Source: Multifurca ochricompacta (lineage: Eukaryota > Basidiomycota > Agaricomycetes > Russulales > Russulaceae). From it: a stretch of 64,000 nucleotides of DNA. The notes beneath the pieces were generated by a model, which saw nothing but the letters and a program-made list of their open reading frames with translations, did not search any database and was not told where the DNA came from. Made by a program: the position numbers and the translations under genes. How positions within the stretch are numbered: position 1 is the first letter of the stretch; each line of letters begins with the position of its first letter. This document shows positions 22,515 to 32,036 of this stretch, in pieces. Location of the stretch: positions 226,708-290,707 of the forward strand of contig WTXG01000033.1 in NCBI GenBank assembly GCA_022496185.1, in the 5' to 3' direction.

Positions 22515-24175
22515 ACTGGGACGAACTACAACAGAAGGCATTCGACCAGATTAAAGCGATTATCAGCTCTGAACCGGTTCTTATTCAACCCGACCTAGTC
22601 AAACCCTTCGAACTGGAGGTTGATGCTTCCATGTATGCCAATGGCGCAGTCTTATCACAAAGAGATATCGGAGGAATTCTTCATCCCATCACATTTTACT
22701 CGGAAACATTCTCATCGGTGGAAAGGAATTATGACATTTGGGACAGGGAACTACTGGCTATCATAAAGGCGTTACGACACTGGCAACCATACTTGGCTGG
22801 ATCTCCGCATAAAACCATCATTTATACCGACCACTCCAACCTTTTGTACTGGAGAGAACCACACAAGATCAGCCGATGGATAGCACGAGAAGTCCTGGAG
22901 CTTGAAGAGTATAACTTCACACTCAAGCACCTACCTGGAGCTCACAATGCACGAGCTGACGCCCTGTCCAGACCGACCGGATGAGATGAAGGAGAAAACG
23001 ACAACGATAATATCGTCGTTTTGCCAGAAGATGTCTTCGCCAAGACCGCTGTTGTTAGCCTCCATGACATGGATTTATGGGCTCAAGTGATGCAAAATAT
23101 GAACCAGGAATTGTGTAAATCCTGGGCAGAGCCACACAACATAAAGATGAAAGACAGCCTCTGGTGGAAAGACGGTGATAGATTGGTTGTCACCGGTGGC
23201 GACAACATTAAGAGGGGGGTGATTCATTTTCACCATGACCTTCCCTCTGCAGGACACCCCGGCATCGCTAATACCTACGCCCTTGCCAAACGAGATTACT
23301 GGTGGCCAAACATGAAAAAGGATGTTGAAGCATACGTCAAGGGATGCGCAGAATGCCAGGCAAACAAAGTAAATACTCACCCAAGACCGCTGGCACTTTC
23401 ACCCATTACGCCAGTAGCAACAGCTCCCTTCCAGACCATCGCCATGGACTTCATTGTCAAACTCCCACAATCACAAGGATATGACTCGATACTTACCATC
23501 ATGGACCATGACTACTCAAAGGCCGCCCTCTTCATCCCCTGTAACGAGACAATATCAGCAGAAGGAGTTGCGAAACTCTACCTGGACCACGTCTATCAAC
23601 ACTATGGATTACTGCAGAAGATCATTTCGGATCGAGACCCATGATTTGCCTGCATGTTTGCACGAGCCCTCTGTAAACGTCTCGACATTCAGCAGAATAT
23701 CTCCACCGTGTATCACCCCCAGACGAACGGACAGTCGGAACGAACAAATCAATGGCTAGAACAATATCTTCGGTTTTGGTGTAACGAACGACAGAACAAC
23801 TGGGCAGAATGGCTGGCGACAGCTGAGTTTGCGCATAATAGTTGGCCAAATGGAACGACGAAGACCACCCCCTTCTCCCTTATTATGGGATGGAACCCTC
23901 ACACCACATGGACAGACAAACCCACGAACGTACCATCTGTAACACAATGTATCGGCCAATGGGAAGAGATACGGGAATCGGCCAGTAGAAACCTGCAGAA
24001 GGCGCAAAAAACCCTAGCCGAGAAGCCTACTAGGTTTACGCCCTACCAGGTTGGAGATCAAGTCTGGTTAGAAGGGCGCAATATCCATATGTCACACCCA
24101 ATGGCGAAATTAGCTCCCAGATGCCACGGCCCCTTCGTAATTGAACAGAAGCTTTCAGACGTTACATACAAGCTC

Positions 24176-25364
24176 ATGTCTTCCTCTAAGATCCACGCCT
24201 CAGCCCCATTGATGCATTTCCCGTACTTACTCCTGTGCACCCTCCTTCTCGCCCACTTTCTCCTATTGATTACGATGCGACCGCCCAAGTGGCCCAAGGG
24301 GACAGAATCATTGACATTGACGAAGATTTTAATCTGCCCGAACACCCCCATCCCAACGACCTAATCGATGTAGACTTCGGTGATGAATCCCCTGAGTTCC
24401 CCTTCTTCCCCAATGACCCCACCTCGCGGTTTTACTTCCCGCTCATGATCCCAATGTCCAAAAATGACAGCACTACAGAGGTGGCAAGTACATTTATTAC
24501 ACCAATGAAGGTATGGACGTAGCCGGATGCTTGGAAAAAGGAGGGCCTGTCTATGGGGCCCCAGTCTACCTCAAGGAGAAAAACGTCGGGCGACTTCATT
24601 ATGTCCTTGGGCCCGAGCATTTGCAACATCTTTCAGCCCACGACCCACGCGCCTTTGCGATTAATGAAGTACTTCGGGACCTGTGGATGCCATGGCTGAC
24701 CGCCGAGATTGCACGACTCCGCAAGTTCCAAGCACTTCGGGACAATTTAGAGATGCAGCGTCACGACTATGAGCGACAGATGGTAAAGATCAATTGGGGA
24801 GTTTTTGACATAGAGCACCACCTGGCGAGCATCAGGACGAGGTTGGAACAAGGAGAGGCATACCAGATTATTTCCGAACAGTACGCCGATATTTTTGTGC
24901 GACCACTCCCTCGTCGCCGCCTTGACTTGGCACCCCGGCTTAACCCTCACTGCCTCGAAATGCCGCGCCTTCACGAAAACCCTGATGGCAAGCTTTGCTG
25001 GCACTGCAACAGCAAGTATCATCTTAGCTGGTGCTGCCCCAAGGCCGTTAAACAATGCCGACACTGCCAAAGCACTTTGCACTGGAGCCGCCAATGCTTA
25101 TTCCGATGACTTATGCAGGCCCCCACTGTCCAGAACCCCTCAGGGTGGTGCGGCAAATGTCTCTCCCACAACACCGGACATTGAGAAATCGACTGTCATG
25201 TTTACGACGGCTGCTTTTGCTGTGGGAGGCGAGGGCCCTACGGTTTTCTATGAACACACATTTGCCCCACAGTCGAAGAAAAGGAGAACTATGACGCTGA
25301 TCATTATGCCGTAGCTGACGACTATCTCTCCCTGGTCCAGGATGACGACGGTATGCCAATCTAG
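24176..25364 (+). pseudogene. gypsy C third ORF: zinc-knuckle protein
   Basis: This is the homologue of the gypsy A and D third ORF. Conserved parts are HPHPNDLIDVD, SPEFPFFPNDP, GMDVAGCLEKGGPVYGAPVYL and DPRAFAINEVL, then a charged coiled-coil-like segment. The knuckles CWHCNSKYHLSWCC and CRHCQSTLHWSRQC follow, then two further Cys/His modules and the LVQDDDG terminus. Frameshifts occur near 24220 and 24490. Two Cys positions in the later modules have become TGA. It keeps CGA (Arg) at the codon that is TGA at 5903 in gypsy A. The start follows directly on pol without a stop because of the chromodomain deletion. Function is unknown. RNA or DNA binding is inferred from the knuckles. Confidence 0.8.
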
Positions 25365-25395
25365 CTGGCTCTGCTAGGACTTAGAGAGGGGGTAA

Positions 25396-25992
25396 TGTTA
25401 CAAACCCCATCCGTCTCGTCTTGTTTTCCTTTTTCTCATCACGTGACTTGCTGTCGGGACATGTTTGTCCTCTTTGTTGACTGCGTCGTGACTGGCTTTG
25501 TCCTTGTTTGTCCCTTATCTCTGACTCATGCTGTGCTTATCTATGACTTGTACTTTACATCAGGATGCTTACGTATTTTCCCACCAGAATTGCGACTATA
25601 CCGGATTCGTCTACGTATATTCTCATCTGGCCCACTTGACTCCGTTCCCCCTTTGGCTACATTACGACTTTGTTGATACGCCGAGTACGATACTCCGATT
25701 CAGACTCCGATCTCTATTACGTATATAAGGCCTGCCTAGATAGCCTGTATGCCTTAGACTCAACTTCTTAATCGACTTGGTGCATTACCTTCTGGGTGAT
25801 TCCTAAGACCCGACTCTTGGATCGTCTCAGTGCTTTTGGCACTTTTCCGCTCACCAGTACTAAGGGATTAGCTCCTTGGTATTGACTCCTCACCCGAACT
25901 CCGTGCACTTGAAAGACAGTGTACACCTGACTTCATAGTTTTGCTACGCGACTTACCACACGTCGTGACGAACACCTGCACCAGGCATTACA
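25396..25992 (+). repeat. gypsy C 3' LTR (K family)
   Basis: It follows a purine tract (agagggggtaa, 25385-25395) and ends gcattaca. It is the partner of 17024-17620. Confidence 0.95.
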
Positions 25993-27191
25993 GGGTCCCT
26001 CTGGGAGACATGGGTGGGTTTTATCCCAAAGGCGGCCTTCCACTGGTCGTGGGTCTTTCCTTTCTTGGTGTCAATTCCAAAATGTGTTTGGAAGTTGAGA
26101 TAGTCCTGCTGCTGTCATCGAGCAGCATCAACCCATCCATCCCAGTCCTGGGGGTGGTGGAACTGGATGATGTTCTTGACCAGTGGATTGGGCAACCCTT
26201 GTGAGAAGAGATCCAGTGTCACTTCTTCATCTGTGTCATACCCAGCCCTGTTGGCCAGGCTCCTGAACTTCACCACGTAGGCATCTAGTTCCCCCTTTTC
26301 CATCTTTAAGGACTTTAGCTCTCGGGCAGCCTTCTGCTTGGCCTGCCCATCCGTAAACGCATCTTTAAATCTCTGGGCAATGGTTTCCCAGAGAACTTCA
26401 TTAGTGGTGCGACGACCACTTTCAACTTGTTCATTCAGCCACTCCAGCTGTTCCATCGTCCAGTCATCCACCGTGTCCCCTTGTATCAGGGATAAGAACA
26501 GGTTGGTGCGTTGGAAAGGGTTAATGATCTGGGGGATGTCATGGTTGAAGTTTTTGAATGTCGTAAACTCCAGCATGAATTTCTTGCTCTGCGAACGATC
26601 CCCAGTGAATGTCTGGGGTAATACACCAGACAGTCATCCAGAGGGTGGGGGTATGTTCAGTGGCATCATGACTGGTGGGGGTGGTGGGGGTGGAGGGGCT
26701 GGGTCTGGGAGTTGGGCGGCAATAGTGGACATCTTTTGGGACAGGGTAACGGTGCTGGTGGACTGTGTGGATATCTGAGGAGTTGTCAATGCAGGGGCTC
26801 TGATCGTGACAACTGCCAGTGCAACTGGGGTTGTAGTCGACGCTAATACCAGTGCTTCTTTGCTATGTTCTTCTACATACTCCTCTGGTTCAGAGTCCGT
26901 GACAATGGCCAGGGGATTTTCTCTCCACGGTCCTAATCCAAATTCAGGTGGGGTGGGTCCTGTAGTGACCCAAGAGTGTCAGCTATCTGAGTATCGGATG
27001 CGATACCAAACTCTCTTTTTGTCGTCGTATTCTACTGGTTGGTATCTTCCGTCGTGATAGACGTAATATCCAAACTTGGATTCAAAGTCTTTCCAGGTGG
27101 CAGAGCCAAGTACTTGCTGTGAAAGATTATGCTCGTCTCTGCGTTCAATGAGTTCTTCACAGAAGAGGGTCTGACTGCGGCTGGAAGCCAC
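25993..27191 (-). pseudogene. gypsy A gag N-terminal and core part
   Basis: Reading from the GTG at 27191 (VASSRSQTLF) downwards: SQQVLGSATWKDFE, YYVYHDGRYQPVEYDD, HSWVTTGP, a proline-rich segment around MSTIAAQLPDPAP, and the capsid-like core (FKNFNHDIPQIINPF, DDWTMEQLEWLNEQ, DLFSQGLPNPLVKNII). TGA stops interrupt it near 26981, 26636 and 26115. The first two replace Arg codons. The C-terminal part lies at 16703-17023, beyond gypsy C. All four gypsy copies have GTG, not ATG, at the apparent start, in the context A-N-N-GTG-G. Confidence 0.9.
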
Positions 27192-27197
27192 AATGAG

Positions 27198-27208
27198 AGA
27201 CTTGACTT
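27198..27208 (-). promoter_or_regulatory. gypsy A self-primer binding site
   Basis: The minus strand reads AAGTCAAGTCT just inside the 5' LTR. Its complement matches the probable transcript start AGACTCGACTT (27436-27446) at 10 of 11 bases, and the mismatch is at a CpG. A TATA box (gtatataag on the minus strand, near 27474-27482) precedes that start. Confidence 0.65.
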
Positions 27209-27210
27209 GA

Positions 27211-27800
27211 TGTTACGTCCGATGCGGGACATTCCACACAATGTGTGTGACAGCATGACTTTACGGGTTTGGGTAAGAAACCAATAAGGCTCCTTGGAGT
27301 TCGGGTGGGATGAGTCAAAGTCGAAGGGGCTGTACCCAATGACTATGTTGAGCGGGGAAGTACTGAAAGTACTGAGACGAATGAGTCAAAGGTTCCACAG
27401 GGGATGTCCAGAAGACAGGCACCGATGTATTCAATAAGTCGAGTCTGAGGTCTACTAGGTAGCTACAGTGGACTTATATACGTAACTCAGTGGGCGTCTA
27501 TGAGATAAGAGTACGGAGTCAAGTGGGCCCAAATATCCAAAAGCAGAGGGCATAAAGCCTGGCTTCTGATAGGGAACTAAGTAAGTGTCCGATCGTAAGA
27601 TAAGGAGATAACAAGATAAGAAGGGTAAGCATGGACAAATAGTATGTACACAAGTCCAAACAACAGTCACGGGGATGGGAGCAGCGCATGTGAGGGGTCC
27701 CAGGAGGGAGACATAATAAGGAAGTGTAACGTTGGTGGGCAAGTGGGATCTCTGTTGGGGAGGGTAAAGAAAATAGGGCTGCTGGGCCCTGGTCGTAACA
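27211..27800 (-). repeat. gypsy A 5' LTR (G family)
   Basis: It runs from tgttacgtccgatgcggg to ctggtcgtaaca, and the target duplication acgtt follows. About 20 differences from the 3' LTR were seen by eye, all at CpG positions. Confidence 0.94.
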
Positions 27801-28329
27801 ACGTTCAAGGTTCAAGGCCCACACAAAACAGGAGGGGCACATGCAAGAAGTGAGTCAAAGCAGTGGCAATAGGCCCTGCTGAAGATCTGGGGTGAAGGCT
27901 TCCTAAGTTGCAGCTTAGGAAGTTCAAGAGGGGTTCTGAGGAAGAACAGTAAACCTGTATTAGATACAAGAGAACAGACTTAGAGTCTGTCTCTACTAGT
28001 TTGTCTCCTTAAATACAAGTACTCTAGTGTCTTTGTAATTACAGTAAAGTGGAATGTTCAGTATAGTAAATAGCCAAGTGAATCTCCATTGGAGATTGAG
28101 ATAGGAAAAGGTAGTGGTGTTGCACCCACTCCAAAAGCAAATGAGTGTCAATCCAAGTCAGTCTAAAAAGTCCAGAAATCAGATAAAACAAAGATCATCA
28201 ACTCCAGTCACATGACTCGGAGTGAAAAGTCAAAACATTGAAACAGAAGTTGAACATGCACAGGTTGAAAAACCATCACAAACTGTCACACACACATCAC
28301 AACCCGTTACATTGACAGAAAGTGTCACA
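27801..28329 (-). repeat. M-family solo LTR, right part
   Basis: It continues the LTR begun at 4611. It contains the hairpin cttcctaagttgcagcttag (near 27900) and gagaacagacttagagtctg, and ends agtgtcaca, followed by the duplicated taggc. Confidence 0.9.
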
Positions 28330-28334
28330 TAGGC

Positions 28335-28884
28335 AACCCAAAGGAGGGGGAATGTTTGGTGGTGCGACAGGAGGGGCTGGGGGAGCAGGGTCTGGGAGTT
28401 GAGTGGCAATGGTTGACATGTTTTGATAGAATGGAGTGACTGTGTTGGTGGATCATATGGATATCTGGGGAGTTGTCAAAGCAGGGGCTCTGATCGTGAC
28501 AACTGCAGGTGCAACCAGGGATGTAGTCAATGCTAATGCCAGTGTGTCTTCACTATTTTCTTTGATGTACTCTTCTGGTTCAGAGTCCATGATAATGGCC
28601 AGGGGATTTTCTCTCCACAGTCCTAGTCCAAATTCAGGTGGTGCAGGTCCTGTAGTGACCCAAGAGTGTCAACTGTCTAAGTATCAGATACAGTACCAGA
28701 CTCTTTTCTCATCATCATATTCTACCAGCTAGTATCTTCCATCATGATAGATGTAGTATCCAAACTCAGATTCAAAATCTTTCCAGGTGGCAGAGCCAAG
28801 TACTTGTTGTGAAAGATTATTTTCTTCTCTGCATTCAATGAGTTCTTCTCTGAACAGGGTTTGACTGTGGCTAGATGAAGCCAC
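28335..28884 (-). pseudogene. gypsy B gag N-terminal part
   Basis: On the minus strand from the GTG at 28884: ASSSHSQTLFREELIE, SQQVLGSATWKDFESEFGYY, HSWVTTGPAPPEFGLG and MSTIATQLPDPAPP. Stops interrupt it. It joins the gag part ending at 4610 once the M LTR is removed. The start codon is again GTG with A at -3 and G at +4. Confidence 0.8.
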
Positions 28885-28906
28885 GATGGAAGGAGACTCA
28901 ACTTGA

Positions 28907-29475
28907 TGTTATGTCTGGTGTGGGACATTTGACACAACTTGTGTGACAGTGTTCATTCATTAGTCAGATAAGAGACCAATAAGATCTCTTGGAGTTGAGT
29001 AGGGATGAGTCAAAGTCAAAGGGGGCTGTTCCCTAAGACAATGTTAAGTGGAAGAGTGCCAAAAGCACCTGAGACAGACAAGTCAAGGTTCAAAGGGAAA
29101 TGTCCAGAAGACAAGCACCAATGTATTCAATAAGTCAAGTCTGAGGTCTACAGTGTAGATACAGCAGGCTTATATATGTAATCAGATGGGCGTCTACTAG
29201 ATAAGAATCATGGAGTCAAGTGGGCCTGAATATACAAAAGCAGAGGGTGTAAAGCCTGGCTTCTGATAGGGAATTAAGTAAGTGTCCAGTTGTAAAGATA
29301 AGAAGATAATGAGGCAAGCAAGTAAACATAGGTAAACATAGTCATGGGGAAGGGAGCAAAGCACATGATGGATCCCAGGAAGGGGACATGATCAAGAAGT
29401 GTAATGTAGGTGGGAGAGCAGGGTTTGCATTGGGGAGAGTAAAGAAAAGAGGGTCACTCAGCAAAGGTTGTAACA
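28907..29475 (-). repeat. gypsy B 5' LTR (G family, diverged)
   Basis: It runs from tgttatgtctggtgtggg to ggttgtaaca. The preceding gagactcaacttga is the PBS equivalent. N-LTR sequence follows, starting agggg, which is the expected target duplication. Confidence 0.88.
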
Positions 29476-29610
29476 AGGGGAAAGGGGAATGCAGCCATCA
29501 GCACAGTAGTTGAACTATCAGTGAGTCAGGTGCAGATATTGAGGGTAAGGGGTCCTGTGAGCATCATGTCACAGACATCAGGATAGGGTCCTGGGCATGC
29601 AGGCCACAGG
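29476..29610 (-). repeat. N-family LTR, fragment
   Basis: It matches an internal part of the N LTR at 21217 (ggggaatgcagccatcagc and following). The rest of this copy would lie left of the window, because gypsy B is inserted in it. A second N LTR starts at 29611. Confidence 0.75.
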
Positions 29611-30106
29611 TGTAATGCTTGGCAGGGCGTTTCCTGTGCGACGCACACAGGTCCGCGGGATCCGTTCAGGGCCTTGGCTGTGGGAGTGGGCTCTGTACTC
29701 CTGGGACAGTGCCTCTGGGCTTGTGACAAGCCTGGCACAGCCTGGCAAGCTGCACCAGGCCTTCTTAGCATCAGAAGGGAGAGGATCTGCACCATAACCA
29801 GGTGCTGAGGGAGATGGGAAGAGTCAGTCAAAGGGAGCTAATCCCCTCTGACTGTTAAGCTGGAATCAGGCTTAGCTGCAGTGCTAGAAGCACACCAAGC
29901 AGACTAAAGCCAAAGGGAATGAAGGGGAAGGGGACAGGTTCAAAGGGAAAGGTGCACACCCATTGCCAGAGGCAATGGGGTCCCTTCAGGGAGGTCAAAA
30001 GTGTAAAGGGGCAAAGGGTGCAGTGGATTTCTGAATCAGAGATATCTAGGCTGAAGGTACAAGATGTCAAGTCTGGGGTTCTACTGACTGTCTACAGGGT
30101 CTTAAG
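29611..30106 (-). repeat. N-family LTR, truncated
   Basis: It starts tgtaatgcttggcagggcg, equivalent to the N ends at 21217 and 57666, and runs to ctacagggtctta. The L LTR begins there and the remainder is missing. Confidence 0.8.
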
Positions 30107-30609
30107 TGTCAAACAGGCATGAGGCGCAGCATACTGACTGTGTTGTTAGTGGGTAAGGCTAGACAATAGAAAGTTACTTCAGAGGTTAGAAGAACTCTGT
30201 ATTACTATACTACTGACCTAGACAATAGAAAGTTCTATGTAAAGAATGTTAGTCTAATAGTTAAGTAGATAGTATAGAAGGCACTTACACTTCAGAGGTT
30301 AGAAGAACTCTGAAGTGGAAGAGACGAAACAGACACCCTTATATACCCCAAGGGATGGTCTGTGCACACTGGGAATAAGTCCACAAGTGCTGGACAAGGT
30401 CCAAACAGTAAATATGAGGGAGAAAGGCCATTGGCCATTACAGAAATCACATGTTACATGGTGCATCAGTCAGCTACTGCGGAATGTGAGAAAGAAGGTA
30501 ATAATGATAATGTAAAAAGTCCGAGACTCCGGTATCTAATCTAATCTACAAGCAGCTAATCTAATCACCTGATGCCTGAAGCATCACCGAACATCTTCTG
30601 TGTTCAACA
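30107..30609 (-). repeat. L-family solo LTR
   Basis: It is 503 bp, from tgtcaaacaggcatgagg to gtgttcaaca. The flanks ttaag and gtaag match at four of five bases. The sequence beyond is not N LTR, so a rearrangement at this site is possible. Confidence 0.85.
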
Positions 30610-31583
30610 GTAAGGGGGGTCTGTGAAGATGGGAGGGTTGACAAGGAATGGGCAATGGTTATGAGAGGTGGTCTCCCAGTAATCAGCAGTCCACAGATAT
30701 TCAATTTGTATGCCTTCTGTTTCTACCAGTCACCAGCCAGAGGGGGAGGGAGCAGAGTGGAGGCGGATCTCGTCAAAGGTGAGATTAATTCTTATGTGGT
30801 CCAAACAAAAGGTAGAGAGGTAATAAAGACGTTCCCCTCTGAGCACAAGTGTTTTGAGTTCTGGGATGCGAGGAGGGATGTGCTCTCTCCAAAGATATTC
30901 GTCATTGACACAGATCAAGAGTGTTTCAAGGGGGTCCCCTGTGGAATGGGTGAGCTGAGCTAGGTGCCAGTAAAGGAGTTGGTGTTGGGAGTCTTGGGGA
31001 ATACTCTGGCAAGGTCTGGACAGGAATTGGTTGTACTGGGTTTGAGTGAGAACTCACCCAAATGGGAGGAGAAGACAAAGGGGTAGATAGATAGTATCAA
31101 CATCACACCAGCCTTCTGCTTGTCCATCATTGTGGAGGGTGCTGATGAGGGGTTCTGGGTACAGGAGGGCGAGCTGTGCTTCTCTGTGAAGTTGAAAAAG
31201 GTGGTCAAATTGTCTTTGGACCTGTTGGAGGCAGTCTTCTCTTTCTGTGGGGAAGGACACTATTTTCCACACCCAAGAACTCTTTTTATTTACAGGGGAC
31301 CTCTACAGTTATGTGCACAACGTACTGTTTAGAGGTTGATATCAAAGTCTATGTCTTCGAAGCAAGGGTACCTGTCTGAAGGGTGTATGGGAAGGGCAGG
31401 GAGGGGGTTGGTGGGTAGACAAACAGGGGAAACTAAAGGGACAAGCTCCAGATGGTCTCTAAGTATGTCTCATACTGTAAAGTACCTTTCTTCTACTAGG
31501 ACCCCAATGTCAGTGAAGCTAAGGGTGCCAAACAAAGAGATAAAGCATCCATCCAAGAGATCAAAGCCTTGGAGCAGTACTCT
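30610..31583 (+). pseudogene. unidentified coding locus, left part
   Basis: This sequence matches none of the repeat families in the window. Open blocks on the plus strand are 30655-30963 (KGEINSYVVQ, HKCFEFWDARRDVLSPKIF) and about 31095-31270 (SIIVEGADEGFWVQEGELCF). A third open block begins after a good splice acceptor (tttcttctactag, ending near 31501) with NVSEAKGAKQRDK. It stays open across the M LTR into 39267 once the duplicated actct is counted once. Intron-like gaps separate the blocks. I do not recognise a family. It could be a host gene or an old transposon gene. Frames on the minus strand also exist but do not run through both insertion junctions as convincingly. Confidence 0.5.
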
Positions 31584-31713
31584 TGTGACACTTTTTGTCA
31601 ATGTAATGGTTTGTGACGCATTTGTGATGCATTTGTGACGGAGTTGTGACATTTTTTGAACTCACGCACATTTGACTTCTGCTTCATTGTCCTCTTACTC
31701 TGAGTCATGTGAC
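31584..31713 (+). repeat. M-family solo LTR, part 1
   Basis: It starts tgtgacactttttgtcaatg. The full LTR ends at 39261, and the target duplication actct is exact (31579-31583, 39262-39266). It is interrupted by copia C, an L LTR and a Tc1 foldback, each with its own target duplication. It therefore holds three independent insertions. Confidence 0.92.
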
Positions 31714-32009
31714 TAAAGAATGCAGCCTGAGGTTAGATAATCCAAACTACCTAGAATGGTAGTTGTAATTCAGTTATGATGGTCAGAACTGAAGTGAACT
31801 GTACAGTAAAAGTGTCCTTTAAATACTGTAAACGAGTGTGCTTATAGTAACCAAGATTCAGAAGGATTGTGTCTAATCAAGTAAGGTATCAAACTATTCA
31901 CAGGAAGGTGAAACGCAGTCCGCGTGCTACTGCACAACACACAACTCGCTTGTTAGTACCACACACTTAGCGATTGATCCAACCTGGCCATATTGATCCA
32001 TTTCCGACA
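31714..32009 (-). repeat. copia C 3' LTR
   Basis: It is 296 bp. The minus-strand purine tract cacgggggga (32010-32019) abuts it. Its partner is at 36456-36750. Confidence 0.95.
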
Positions 32010-32036
32010 TCCCCCCGTGATTGAGACAATCCTGGA

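Larger units (their letters stand above)
19172..24175 (+). pseudogene. gypsy C pol (protease, RT, RNase H, integrase; no chromodomain)
   Basis: Pol starts in the -1 frame from the gag end. It has protease DSGATDNFIS (near 19303), RT with an intact YMDD at 20869-20880, and RNase H (FELEVDASMY, YTDHSNLLYW). The integrase has its zinc finger (HHDLPSAGHPG, CAECQANK) and core. TGA codons occur near 20407, 20898, 21074, 21173, 22981 and 23641, several at Trp or Arg positions of related copies. An L LTR (19805) and an N LTR (21217) split it at exact target duplications. The frame runs straight from KLSDVTYKL into the third ORF, so the post-core region and chromodomain present in A and D (about 0.4 kb) are missing. 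Confidence 0.93.
17024..25992 (+). mobile_element. gypsy C: complete Ty3/gypsy element nested in gypsy A
   Basis: The K-family LTRs (17024-17620 and 25396-25992, 597 bp each) flank a plus-strand gag-pol-third ORF body. The target site is aggtc (17019-17023) and gggtc (25993-25997). The single mismatch is a CpG-type change. Two solo LTRs sit inside it (19805-20305 and 21217-22514). It is related to gypsy A and D but diverged, with a different LTR, and it has lost the chromodomain. Confidence 0.95.
4829..27800 (-). mobile_element. gypsy A: complete LTR chromovirus carrying two nested elements
   Basis: It is bounded by G-family LTRs (4829-5418 and 27211-27800, both 590 bp) and the exact target duplication acgtt (4824-4828, 27801-27805). 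Without copia B and gypsy C the element is about 7.5 kb. Its order on the minus strand is LTR, PBS, gag, pol with chromodomain, third ORF, purine tract, LTR. It is dead: there are many in-frame TGA codons, and the RT box is YMDN instead of YMDD. Confidence 0.95.
3404..29475 (-). mobile_element. gypsy B: Ty3/gypsy chromovirus relative, split and truncated
   Basis: Two separated parts belong to one minus-strand element: protease plus gag C-terminus at 3404-4610, and gag N-terminus, PBS and 5' LTR at 28335-29475. The M LTR between them (4611-28329) is flanked by the target duplication taggc on both sides, which proves the two parts were once contiguous. Most of pol and the 3' LTR lie left of the window. 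It is the oldest and most diverged gypsy copy here. Confidence 0.85.

Noticed and set aside
17024..25992. Classical RIP (CpA to TpA) as the cause of decay
   Set aside because: The differences seen between LTR pairs fall on CpG, not CpA. Methylated-CpG deamination fits better.
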